Below, one piece after another: positions 21,477 to 32,806 of a DNA stretch of 64,000 bases; positions within the stretch are counted from its first letter, which is position 1, and each line of letters opens with the position of its first letter. Source of the stretch: Ceratorhiza oryzae-sativae (lineage: Eukaryota > Basidiomycota > Agaricomycetes > Cantharellales > Ceratobasidiaceae). The stretch lies in NCBI GenBank assembly GCA_030998015.1, contig JARWMV010000245.1:868001-932000 (forward strand), in the 5' to 3' direction. Position numbers and translations under genes: made by a program. A model generated the notes under the pieces. It saw only the letters and a list, made by a program, of their open reading frames with translations. It searched no databases and was not told the origin of the DNA.

Positions 21477-24400
21477 ATGAACCTCTCCACCAACCAGCCG
21501 ATTGTTGAGCTCGAGCCTCCAACCAAGGCCAAGATCAGATCGACGCAAATACTGGCCTCTCTTCCTCACTTGATCTCTGAGCTTGTTCAAAACTCGCTGG
21601 ACGCTGGCGCCTCTTGCGTTGAAGTAGGACTTGACCCGGTTGAATGGGAGTGCTGGGTACGGGATGATGGTCAAGGAATGTCTGCAGAAGGTTTAGAGAT
21701 GTTGGGCAAGGGGCACGAGAAAGGCCGATATAGTATGTGATACAGGTACATGTCAGAGTTTGATGGCTTTGACTAAAATGGTCGTAAGATACTTCAAAGT
21801 CATATAATAACGCGGGATTAGGCACGTTTGGGTTTCGTGGTGAAGGTAGTGCCATGAATGAGATCTAGCCAAAGTTTTACATCTGACCTTTTCTGGACAG
21901 CCCTCGCTTCGGCCATGGAGCTATCATGTCTAGAAATATCATCACGCACGATTCGAGGAAAGGAGAGCAGGTCGGTGATTATCAAAGTGAGTGCATGGAC
22001 GGTGCTTGTGGTGCAGCTATTGTAGCTCATCTATCTAGGGAGGCGAGCAATTGTACCTTGGGCCCTCCGTGCGTTGGAGAAGAGAACGTCCTGGGACTAC
22101 TGTCGTCGCTCGAGACATATTCTATAACGTAAGCAGCAAAGCGCATTCATTTTAGCTGTATTCAGACGCCAGCAGATTCCAGTTCGACGCAAATCTCATC
22201 CCAACGTTACGCGCACACTCGAACTAACGAAAAAAGAAGTTGAAACACTGGCATTAGTTTTCCCTCACGTCTCTTTTTCTTTGGACCATATGCAGGCTGG
22301 ACAAACGAGCAGAATCCTTACAATAGCACGAGTAAGTTACCCAAAGGCTCTAGTGTTCAAATTCACCCCCGAATTAACAGACGGCATCCTCCCTGGCTAC
22401 ATTTCGCGCTTTGTACGGAGGGGCTCTAGTCGGGGTAAGTCTGTTCAGGTTCCACACCGGCCAGATTTTTCATTTGGATTATAGCATGTTGAAGAGATCA
22501 ACCTATGCTCGGAGGATTTAAGACTCGAAGGTTTTATTAGTCTGGAAGGGTCTCAATCGCGGGTTTGTCCATTTTGTTGCGTTTTATTACTAGACTAACC
22601 TTCGTTGGATAGGCTTTTCAGAATTTTTGTAAGTATTGAGTTACGCACGAAAACATATCTTGACGTTGCATAGATGTAAACAGGCATCCCATGGCCTACG
22701 GCGAAATTCAACGGGCGGTTGAAAAATCTTTAGTTTCAAGTGCATATACCCACCTTGTGAGTAGGTAAACGTCGTCGAACGAACTTGGTTCACTTATTTG
22801 GACTAGTCTTTCGAAGGCCATAATCACTATACGTATATGTCTCGTATGCAATATTCCGTGACTTCGAACTCTCTCTCTCTGATCTGTTTCCGAGACAGAT
22901 CCACGCCGCCCACCGAGGAGAATCGAGAAAAAGCCTGTTTACGTGTTGAATTTATCAATCTCCGCTTCCCAGGTCGACAATTTCGTAGAACCTGCAAAAT
23001 CTATGGTTCAGTTTCAGGTATGTGCATGGCTAAGACGATCATCTCAGTTGATATATTGGATTTACTATAGGATATGAGCCGGGTGCTGGCTTTCATCTTG
23101 GAAGCCATAAATCGTGTCCTCGCCAAACAACCACAGCAGCTCGCGGAAACAACCTTTGGAATTGCACGCAAAAGGACCAGGAGACTCAATTTATCTAGAC
23201 CCGGTTCCTGGCCAATCGACGCATGCTCTAGAAAATACACAGAACGCTCGGGGAAGCGCTCTGGCTCCGCTTGATCTCAGTGATGAAACCTACTCGCGCC
23301 TACTATTTGCGAGCCCAGTAGCAATATTACGCCTTTGGCTTTTTCTAATGGCTTCAACTGCTTTGAATGGACGGATCCGTCTTCTGGAGAATCCTTTCTA
23401 GTTGATCCGAGTACAGGGAATTCTTTCCCAAGTAATCGACTGCCAGGACATCTACGCATCGGCTCTAGCTATGATTTGGACGATACACCGTCCTCTGAAC
23501 GCCGTTCCTTGAACATTATTCGTTCGGATCTAAATCCAGAGGGAAAGCAAGTAGACAAAATTCCGCCATGGTTAGCCCAAGCGATGCAGGTAAACACCAA
23601 GTTTAGAATTCAAACAAAAGTGTGTATGTTGACGGATCGTTTCCAACATATGCAGTACAACTCCACCTTTCGTGTAGCAGAGTCAACAATCCCTTCGGCT
23701 CAGTGTGTTGAGCCTCGCCTTGGTGGATCCAAAGAAGATGTGCATACACGCGACTTTTGGAAGGGCCGCAATTCCACTTTCTCTCAATCCTCCAAAATTG
23801 TTTCAGACACATTTTCGGCGAGCGACTTGAAGAAGGCACAAGTTGTCGCGCAGGTCGACACCAAATTTATCGCCTGTCTATTTGAAGGGCCAGAACGCAC
23901 GCTGGCACTGGTTGACCAGCATGCCGCGGATGAGCGCGTTCGAGTTGAAAGATACTTGAAAAAGCTGTGTTCCGACTTTCTGGAAGGGGGTCGAAGTACT
24001 GCGACTGGATGAACGAAAGGCGGTTTTACTAACGAGGCGAGAAGCTGATATTCTTGTCATCCACAATGAAATTTTGGGCAGGTGGGGTTTGTGGCTCGAG
24101 TCGGACGTACCCCTATCGCAGCCACCATCTGTTCAAGCAGCAGATTTCATTCAAGCAAACGTTACTAGTGTACCAAATGTAGTAGCAAACAAAGTGAGTG
24201 GTTCACGGTTCGTACCAGGCTTCCCTTAGTTCAATGTTTACGCTAGCTAGTGACTCGACAAGACCTGGAAAGATTCGTCAAATCTATGATAGCTGCCGTT
24301 GAGACAGATGAAGTTAACTCTTTCCCCCTCGAGCCTTCTCGGAGCCAAGATGAGACAGATTGGGTGAAGGCTCTCCGATACTGCCCTATGCCCGTCCTAG

Positions 24401-24717
24401 AGCTTGTGAATTCTAAAGCATGCAGAGGTTCAGTAAGTTTATTTTTAATAGAATTTACATTGACAACAAGTATCATAGGGGCTATTATGTTCAATGACCC
24501 CCTTGACCAAGATCAGTGTGAGCGTCTGATATATCAGCTGTCCGAAACAATCTTCCCATTCCAATGCGCGCATGGGAGGTGAGCGGAATACCAATCTGCT
24601 TGGCCCTTAATTGACAATGATGGCAGACCATCTGTGGCCCCACTGGTGAAGCTCCCTAGAGCAGCGTCAGAATTACCCATCGTGGACTGGGGAGCGTTTG
24701 TTCAGGAGGATTGGTAA
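21477..24717 (+). CDS. MLH3: DNA mismatch repair / meiotic crossover protein MLH3
   Basis: MutL homologue. Start at 21477 gives MNLSTNQPIVELEPPTKAKI. The N-terminal GHKL ATPase shows SELVQNSLDAGASCVEVGLD (the Asn-bearing motif I), WVRDDGQGM (motif II) and GTFGFRGE (motif III). Near 23,910-23,955 lies the metal-binding endonuclease motif as DQHAADERVRVE, fitting DQHA(x)2E(x)4E. The C-terminal domain has KACRGS, MFNDPLDQDQCERL and FPFQCAHGRPSVAPL, typical of MLH3. MLH1-MLH3 nicks DNA to resolve double Holliday junctions as crossovers and helps in mismatch repair. The middle linker is divergent, as usual. All catalytic motifs are present, so it looks functional. Many short introns make the central exon edges uncertain. 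Confidence 0.9.
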
Positions 24718-25055
24718 ATATCGTATCATAGAAGAGCCCGATAAGTGATTTTACCGTATCCACAAACGAGACCAGACGCCATGCAAGCGTAGCGGCAATA
24801 GAAGAACATCATACCTCTGAACTTTACACCCTCGGTGCAACAAAGAAGCTCAAATACCGGTTCAGGTTGACAGAATTTTGGCTCGATACCTAATGCGACT
24901 GTATAAATAATGCTATGGTTTGATTGTATGTAGTTTTAAAGATGTCAAAAATCAATTTCGGGGGTTTCGGGTCCTGGGCGGCATGGTTCTGTAGCCGCCA
25001 CACTACGTCATTCCTCCAATGATGATATCGCGGTCACAAGACCCTAGCGTGAACC
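24718..25055. other. Intergenic region between MLH3 and the Rtc3-like gene
   Basis: A short open frame at about 24765-24891 (ending FRLTEFWLDT) is in plus orientation but does not splice in phase to MLH3. Otherwise this is 3' flank of MLH3 and promoter of the Rtc3-like gene. Confidence 0.35.
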
Positions 25056-25063
25056 TATAAAAG
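25056..25063 (+). promoter_or_regulatory. TATA box of the Rtc3-like gene
   Basis: A perfect TATAAAAG sits 74 bases before the predicted start codon at 25137, the right distance for a TATA box plus a short leader. A consensus TATA suits an inducible gene, and yeast RTC3 is known to be stress-induced. Confidence 0.6.
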
Positions 25064-25136
25064 GCGCGTGTAACCAGCGATCCGTAGCACTCGCTACCAT
25101 CACCAACAGTCTACTCAATATCAATATCCGCATATC

Positions 25137-25780
25137 ATGGCCAAGGAACCTACCATCGTTATCTACAAGCCCTCCACTCAAAGCACCGAAGAGTTTGTTG
25201 TTGTAGTTAACCCCGATGAGGTACGATCGAATATGTATCACTTGAATATATAACTGAGATCAATGAAATATAGTACAAGAAATGGAAGGATGGAGGTTAG
25301 TCCCTTCAAGTTCACGCTCGAGGCATTGTTACTCACCCGATCTCCCGAACAGATACGTGAGATTGGCCTTACAAGTGTTAGAAGGAGTTTTGAGATTAAT
25401 GAGATTGTGTTTTGTAGATCTGTCGCTCTGGCTCTGATAGTTGACTGTGGGTATTTGGTCTAACCCAAACGCCGTGTGTACTGATGCAACATTCCGATCA
25501 GCCTTTGACGTCTTCCACTGCCCAACGGGGCATACTGGCAAGCTTGGCAAGGCCTCGAAACAGCAGCTCGAGGCCACATTCGACACACACAAAGATGACG
25601 AAGTAATCAAGAAGATTCTCGAGACTGGAACTGTAAAGAAGGGACCAGGCCTTCAATCCAAGTTTGGAGACACCAACCTCTCTCAGTGGGTTAATGTCTA
25701 CGGTGCATCTGTCATCACGCTAACGTTTCTGCAGGGGATCGGGCGATGTTTCGTCTCGTGGTGCGACTACAGGCCGGTAG
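25137..25780 (+). CDS. RTC3: Rtc3-like protein with an SBDS/Sdo1 N-terminal domain
   Basis: Small single-domain protein built from at least five exons. Exon 1 encodes MAKEPTIVIYKPSTQSTEEF and VVVVNPDE; a 22-base exon encodes YKKWKDG. A tiny five-base exon (25353-25357) then keeps frame into TSVALALIVD. FDVFHCPTGHTGKLGKASKQ follows, with DDEVIKKILETG. The last exon gives SQGSGDVSSRGATTGR. The fold segment (FxVFxxxxGxxGxLGxASKxQ) matches yeast Rtc3/Yhr087w, which resembles the N-terminal RNA-binding domain of the ribosome maturation factor SBDS. Rtc3 is linked to RNA metabolism and stress response; its molecular function is unsettled. The length of about 110-120 residues matches the family. Confidence 0.82.
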
Positions 25781-26042
25781 ATTGACGTTGGGATTACTGG
25801 CAGGACACTATATTGTATATGGCTACTTCCTGTACTCAGCTCGGTAATAAGATAAATCTAAATGAAACTGAATAGTTCGGACTGAGAGTCACGGGACCAT
25901 ATATTTTGTCAGCATGGGGGTTACCGATCTTCGATCGTCATCTGCTCTCATTTCCTGCGGCCTCTATTCTTATTTTGTTTGAATGCTTCAAAAAGTTTAA
26001 CAAGAGCTTAAATAACTGTGGTCTACTCTGTCCAGGCTTGTT

Positions 26043-29000
26043 GTGTTTATGCTGGGCCAGCGTTCTCTCCGGTCACCGCATGCTTATTCTGCACACATAC
26101 GACTGCTTGGCATCGCGTCTCTTGTGCGGGTCTGCCTTGACGAACTCCATGAACCTATTATAGCCAAGACGAGGTCAAGCTGCCCTCGTCGAGGCCGCTC
26201 GCCCTCTATGCCGGGAGCAACCTTACCCCCTACCACGTTGGAAGCACTTCAACGGACAGCTCTCAAATCCAGAGGTACCAAGGGCTTTCAGCGCGAGGGT
26301 AAGCAAAATGTTACTATTGTAAATATAAAATGAGAGTGGACCACAGCTATCTTTGTTGTTAGAATTCCAGGCAACGCGACGATTGAATCCCAGAAAAATC
26401 GATGCAGGACCTTGTGCTAGATGCCTCATGTTATCGAAGGCCGGACGGCCTCAGAGCTCATCGGTGTCTGGCGTCGCGAGGGCGCAGCAGAGAAACTACG
26501 GCAGAAATTATTTGAACCCGTTGCACCAAACGTCCACTAACAAACCGATTCTCGATCCGGACAAACCGGAGGTCGAGGAGCGATCAAATGCAAGAAGTGG
26601 CAAATCAAAGCCAGCAGAAATGTGAGAATATACTGTCTCTATCTAACCATATACTATACCCTAACTAGATGCCAATAAAGCGCCCATTAACGATACCCTA
26701 GTACAAAGCTCCCAAGACCTTGATACACTATCAGATGACCCGCACAATTTACCTAATTCCGAATCTCGCAACGAGTCGCTGCCACAAAAGGGTAATTCGT
26801 TTTCAAGTCCCGAGATCTCTTCAGAGCACACCCTGCCACCTCTTGTCCAGCAATTGCTTGATCTAAACTATGGGGCTTTGTCTGGTCAAGCGGCATGGTC
26901 GTTATGGGAGGAAATAAACTCGAGTAACCTAATCTCGCATGTCCCTATGCATTTCATAACTAATTTCGCTGGGGCTTTGGCGAGCGATATCCGGTATACA
27001 CCCCGACCACCTTCGGATGGCGAATCTGACCCGAAACTCCAGCGACTTGACTCGGTGCTAGACTATTTGTCGACGTCCCCGCGACTCCTTGATGATTCGG
27101 CTATGGTTCGACTAGCGTCTGTGCGTGTAGAACGGGCGCTCTTGTATGATCGCTGCTCTTTGGTAGATGCAAGAGCCGAGTTGGACAAACTAGTCATACA
27201 AGCCACTTGGTACTCCTATATTTCCTGCAGCCGTGTTTCGAGCGATTCGCTTGTTCATCCAGGTCCACTCCCATCTGTCAGAGATATCTGAAATAGTGAT
27301 CGATTATTGGGACATAGTCTATTCGGTTCTCGTCCGCAACGCTCGGTTCACGGAGCAATTCCCAAGAGCCTCTGTGGAATCATCTTCTTTGCGCAATGTG
27401 GTTTGGAGGAGCCTATCTGATGAGTCCAACATGTGGCTCTGGTTCTCCGATCGATTTTCTTCATGCGAACGCAGCCGAGGTGAACGTTTAGCCTTGCTAG
27501 TCCTCGCCTTTGCCACCGACCGGCAGCTTGGGGCCGAGACAGCCAACACGTACGATCTGATCTCTAAGCTAGGCGTCGTCGTTCCTCCCACTCTACTGCA
27601 GAACGTGATCGATGTGCTTATCAAGGACAAGCAGTTTGCTACGGCTCTCGTAGCGTTAGACACCGACGCGAGGAACCCGTTGCAGCGCAAAACGCATTTC
27701 CGACTGCGTATGCGCCTTGCGGCCGCAATGGGCGACGCGAGCATGGCAGAGAGCGTGTACAAACTCATGAGCCAGCTCCAGCTAGCGGACCACATCGACC
27801 AACTATTGCTCCTTCAGGCAGACGCGATGCACGGGAACACAGAACGAATAGTGGCACGGTTCAACGAGTTTTTCCCAGTCCCTGCTCCGAAATCTGCCCC
27901 CAAACCAAACATCTATCATTACTCTGCGGTTATTTCAGCGTTCGCACGATCTGGGGACGAGCCCGGGGCATCCCAATGGATCAGACGCATGGCAAAATCA
28001 GGGATCCCCCCTGATGCACCGTTATACAATATGATTTTGCGAACATTTGCGCTCCGCAATGATATTACAAGCGTCGCAGGGGTACTGAAACGCATGCACA
28101 AATTGGGGATCAAGCGCAACAATAGAACGGTCACGACGTTGGTCTCCATGTATGCTAGGCGAGGCGACCCAGAGGGGGCCGAGCGGATCATACGTAACGC
28201 ACTTGCGGTGCCTGGGTTTACACCTGACCGGGAATTGCTCAATAGCCTGCTCAGCGCGCATGTCAACGCAGCGTCCTGGCAGAGTGTTATCCGGGTCTTC
28301 GACTGGATGGTTTCGATGAAAGCGGCCAACCTTCGCCCGGGGATCGACACGATGAACAACGTTCTGAAGGCCTATGTCTATATGGGTGCTCCGTTTCCCG
28401 TTGTTTCCCGCACGTTCCAAAAAATCAAGAAATTTGGCCTTCGTCCGAATGCCCGGAGTTATCTGATGCTTATTCAATCCGCTTGCGATATGGGGAATAT
28501 GGATACTGCTTGGGACGCATTTAACGAACTAGAACAAACATCCACGAAACAATTCAACCCCATCAACGTGTATATCCTCACGCTGATCATGGGAGGATAC
28601 TTGCGTAACGGGGACAGGATCCAGGCCAAAACCATCTATGAGGAAATGCAGGCCCGCGGAATTCAGCCCACTGCGGTATCTTTTCGCGTAATTCTCAGCG
28701 CATATTCGAATGAGCGAACGGAGGAAAGCCTCAAGGCAGCAGAGCATTTCATGGCATCACTTGTCGAATCTAGCCCTAGGGACGCTGAAGGGTGGAGAAA
28801 CGCTACGACCGTGCGCGGCGATCCCGTCATGACTGTATTCGCTCCCTTACTCGTGGCGCATGGGCGTTCATTACATCCGCTCGAAGTCGAAGTCAAATTC
28901 CGTATGATGCTCGACCTTGGGGCTGAACCTACGATCGAGTCTTTCACACTACTCATGGATGCTTACCGACGCGTTCGAAACATTGATTCGGTTACTGAAG

Positions 29001-29817
29001 TATGGGAACAGCTGTACAAGCTTGCGGTCAAGGACCACCATGCCGAAATTGACCCTGTCCAAAAGTCGAGTGCACCAGCTCCAACCAAAGGCCGACGGTC
29101 TAATGTGCTCTGCATCGCGCTATCCATATACATTGATGCGCTCTCCCAAGCGGGTCGGCACCAAGACGTCGCACGCACCTGGCAAACAGCCAAACAAGAC
29201 GGGTTTGCATTCGACTCACATAATTGGAACCACCTGGCCGTAGCTCTCGTTCGAGCGGGGGAGCCAGAGCGTGGATTTGAAGTTGTCGAACGCGTGTTGA
29301 TCCCCTACAGCGAGTATAATGACCGGGCTATCCGAACCCGTAATCGCACGTCGCCATCTCTGCTAACCGAAGACGATGATGAGGCAGGGAAACAGGGGAC
29401 CGAGACCAAGTTGTTAAGCCTCGTGAGCGCCCCCGAGTCATGCGCTCTCTCATTGATCGGGGAGTGGATAGTATGCTGAGGGAAGAAGAGACGGATTCGA
29501 CCGACGTGGTTCAATCTTTACACATTCTGCATCAGATCTCGCCCGGCCATAATTTGTGGATCCCTCATGATCGAACGCTGATCGAGTTGGCAACTGCAGC
29601 CCGACGCTTGCAACGAGGTCTACTGGTCACCGCGAGGCACTCAGCCTCAAATGAGGCCTCGCCGGATGAGGAAGTCTACTCAGACGCGGCCTATGCGATT
29701 CTGGACCGCATTAAACAGAATAGCCCCAATGCACTGCATGCAAGTTTGACAGCACTCACCAAAATGCGTAACTATGTACTTGATGAGCGGGAAATAGACT
29801 TTACGTCCTTAGACTGA
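26043..29817 (+). CDS. Pentatricopeptide repeat (PPR) protein, probably mitochondrial
   Basis: The proposed start at 26043 gives an Arg-rich, acid-poor leader (MFMLGQRSLRSPHAYSAHIR) like a mitochondrial presequence; an in-frame ATG at 26208 is an alternative. Splicing by G|AATTCC at 26360 and a phase-1 donor near 26598 keeps the frame. The long exon at 27.2-29.3 kb carries tandem PPR helices. Examples are YHYSAVISAFARSGDEPGAS, LYNMILRTFALRNDITSVAG, VTTLVSMYARRGDPEGAERI, SYLMLIQSACDMGNMDTAWD and SFRVILSAYSNERTEESLKA. A 56-base intron (29340-29395) joins to VMRSLIDRGVDSML, ending at TGA 29815-29817. PPR proteins bind organellar RNA in a sequence-specific way and act in its stability, processing or translation; the target here is unknown. 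A one-base frame break near 27,222 is described in the findings. Confidence 0.85.
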
Positions 29818-29977
29818 ATGGCTGGACTGAATTGGATCGACCAGCATGTAGCTCTCGTTTTGCACACATATTTGACCACGCATGTACACATCTAATATAT
29901 GCATGTTGTAACCACTCATAATAAAACCGGGAACAAAACTAAACGGAGTCCGTTTGTGCATATCAATCATTCGTAAA

Positions 29978-32029
29978 TTAATTGTTACTGCCTTGAGAGT
30001 CCTCTGAATCCCCACCGTCTGAATCCCCATCTGAATCGCTCCCTCCACGGCCTTTTCGGCCCCTCTTTTTGGAGGGCGCACCAGGATTACGATTCCTGAG
30101 CGGAAGCTTTTGGCCTTGTGTCCCAAATGCGACAGACAGTGGCGTTGTATCTAGTGGTGTGGTTACAAATATAGAAAAGACATCAGCACCCATGAAATGA
30201 AATAGTTCCGATGGATGCAGCACGAACCGGGCACACCAGGGAAACGCTTCGCCGAAAAAACGGTAAAGGGCAGTGTGAATGTCTGCGCAAGTATGGGTGC
30301 GGACGTCGTTGTAACGTGCGTGGCATGCGCATTAGGGGCTGGGTGTCTAAAGGCGCATAAACGGATTAGCCCGAAAGCAAATGTTTCAGGTTGGCAAACG
30401 AGTGAAAAACTTAGGGGTAAACGGACTTACGCGCCAACGTTCATCAGCCTCATGCGTAGCCTAAAAGTACCTGTAGGCCAAATAGGACGGTCAGCCTCCT
30501 ATGGTCCGAACGGCCGAATGGTCGTTCTTACCTTCGGTTCGTACTGAAAGGTCCTGAAAGAGAAAGAAGATCCCAGGCTGGTCATCGGCATCGACGAGCC
30601 GAGACGCATTAGCCGAGAGTGGCCCGACAAGAGTACGAGTATACTGTCCGCCCACGGTGCTCGCTCCAACTTCGTGGGATGCGACCCCAGCACCATGTAG
30701 TGCAGCGGGCGTCTGTACATAGTACGAAGTCGCCTGTGCGGGAGGTGGGTATCCGCTTTCTTCAGAATATGCTGGCCCTGTGGTGGGAACGGGTGGTGGA
30801 TGGTGCGGGTGAGGGTGGAGGTTGCTGCAAGGCCGGGTCGATGTATCCTGTATTCTGACCTGGGTAGCCCCACTGGGGTGGTGGACCGGGTGGTGGATAT
30901 GGGCGCTGGTGCGAGTGCGGGTGCGGCGGAGGCGCATGCTGCGGGTGGGGACTTGGAGACGACATCAAGGTACCGATAGACGGTAAAGTTTGATACGAGC
31001 CGTGCTCAGCCGGCGCCGGTCCAGGCCCGGGGGGCGGAGGTGCGCTCCCTCCAGCTGCGTTTGATGGATAGGGGGGCGCCCAGCTTCCACGCTGCTGTTC
31101 GTCGTATCCTCCCGAGTATTGAGCTTGTGTATGCGGCTCCTGGGTGGCGGGGTGAAAGAAACCAAGGTCTCAACGGCTGCACTTTTGTCAATGAGAGCAT
31201 CTGGATGACATACCTCGGGCCGCCCAGCATAGGGAGCCCCATCGGGTCGCGGGGGTGGGTATCCTCCACCGTCGGGGCGCTGAGGATATCCTGCAGCTTC
31301 ATCGGGACCCCTGGGCGGGTATACGTTCTCCTGGCGGGGCGGGTAGCCTGTCGGAGCGCTTGAGGTAGAGGGTTGTTGTGGGTCGTAAGGCGAGGTGGAA
31401 GGAGGAATGCTGTATGAAGTTGTGGGACCCCTCTTGACGCGTCGGCTAGGATATGAGCTCGTTGCGTGGCCTCCCGATGATGGATGAAGCACGAGGTTCA
31501 TTTCTTCAGTGCCGGATTCCGACCAAAGGTCTACGGTTACTAAGAAAAACGCGATATCAATCTCGCTATGGGGCGGCGCAAGGACAAATTCGGAACGTGA
31601 CGCAGGTCGATGTCAGAAGGCGGACAATCATTGAGTTAAAAAGATACCACTCACTCGGCGTCTACAATGCTATCATCCTGGCGTCGTACGACCATCTTTG
31701 CGACAGCGGCTGGAGCCAAGGGTCTTCTGTCCTGGACACGAGGGAGGCCCGTAAATCAATGCATGGATTGAATATAGGAGGCGAACGTGCCTTGTCTCCG
31801 AACCCACACATGCGTGCACGCAGCGGGTGCTGCACGACTTCCAGGGAGTAGTGTCTGAAATGGGGGGAGGGGGTGTCGGTGGTGAGGTGGCAAACGAGCC
31901 AAGACGTGCTTACAGATTGCCTTGCCATTTGCCCCAAGTCTCCATCTGTCCGACCGGGGGGTTCATAGGATCATGCGCCTTGAACGTCTTTTTGCTGCGC
32001 GTTCGTGGCGCGGGAACAGCGGACTGCAT
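29978..32029 (-). CDS. velB: Velvet-domain regulator, VelB-type
   Basis: Fungal NF-kB-like DNA-binding regulator of development and secondary metabolism. Start at 32029 gives MQSAVPAPRTRSKKTFKAHD. The first half of the velvet domain follows, with LHYSLEVVQHPLRARMCGFG, DKDRRPLAPAAVAKMVVRRQ, IAFFLVTVDLWSESGT and EEMNLVLHPSS. A long Pro/Tyr/Gln-rich insert (about 30.65-31.50 kb) interrupts the domain. The second half continues QYTRTLVGPLSANASRL, PGIFFLFQDLSVRTEG, DVFS and TTPLSVAFGTQGQKLPLRNR. A large insertion inside the velvet domain is the mark of VelB as against VosA or VeA. The tail has a basic KKRGRKGRGG stretch and an acidic Ser/Asp run. One intron (31732-31790) appears to use a GC donor. 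VelB pairs with VeA and VosA in ascomycetes; basidiomycete roles are less known. Confidence 0.88.
31732..31790 (-). other. GC-AG intron in velB
   Basis: The conserved velvet sequence FGDK|DRRP is only continuous if the intron begins GCACGT directly after AAG and ends GTCCAG, 59 bases long. The only nearby GT, four bases further, shifts the frame into a stop. GC donors are a known minority class and usually follow a strong AG|GC context, as here. Confidence 0.7.
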
Positions 32030-32806
32030 TGCAGAAGGGTGTGAGTAAGGCAACGAGATGAAGAGCGTGTGGACCGGGTTCGGGACGCAGGGCGGGGCGC
32101 ACAAGGCACGAGAAAATTTCAGGAAAAGCGGGATAAGTGTTTCGTGGACCGAGGGGCGCGCTGGCGCTTTTAGAGTGCGTCGGCAATAGTTTCGAGGTGT
32201 GGGGGAGTATTTGGTGGATACGAAAACGGGTGAAAGGAGGAGCGCTCGCTATGTCATAGCTCGGGCCAAGAAAGGAGACGGGTGGCTCTGGGTAGCAGAG
32301 ATGCGGGCGGAGGGAAGAAGTAGTGTAGGGCTTGTTCTCCGAGCCCAGGCAAATGGGGGACCGGACGAGAAGGGAGCACGGGGAACTGGCTCGACTCACG
32401 GCTTATTGGATAGAGAGCTGGCTTGCAAATAGAATGGATTTGCAGTGATTGTAATCGGGACAATGAAGCGGTATTGGCGAACACCGAGTGCGGGGCCCAC
32501 CCGACGGAATCCTGGATGCGGAGGGTGCCTAGTGGTAAGTTAGCATCAGTGGCTGTCGCGCTCGAGAAGGGCGAGCGCACGGGACGAGCGGGCTGGCGTT
32601 TGGCAAACAGGCGGCTATTCAGGTGGGCGACCGAGCCGACGTTCCAGCTGCCCTTGGCCTGGCTCTCGTGGACGACGACCGCTCGGAATCGCCGGGCCCA
32701 GCCACCCATACATCCTGCGCTCGCTTGCCATTTCCGGCCCGATTTCAACTCGTCCCACACACACACGCGGCAGCGCTTAGCCCGACAGCTCCCTCTCCCC
32801 ACCACC
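32030..32806. promoter_or_regulatory. Divergent intergenic region between velB and the ArfGAP gene
   Basis: 777 bp separate two head-to-head start codons and must hold both promoters. I see no gene in it. The right part near 32,740-32,800 is rich in CA and C runs, common just upstream of fungal start codons. Confidence 0.45.

Noticed and set aside
24765..24891. Extra C-terminal exon of MLH3 (ending FRLTEFWLDT)
   Set aside because: No GT..AG pair joins it in phase to the MLH3 frame, and MLH3 already ends at the usual distance after CAHGRP.
29340..29395. Frame break at the 3' end of the PPR gene
   Set aside because: A 56-base intron with GTAATC donor and AACAG acceptor restores frame into the last exon.
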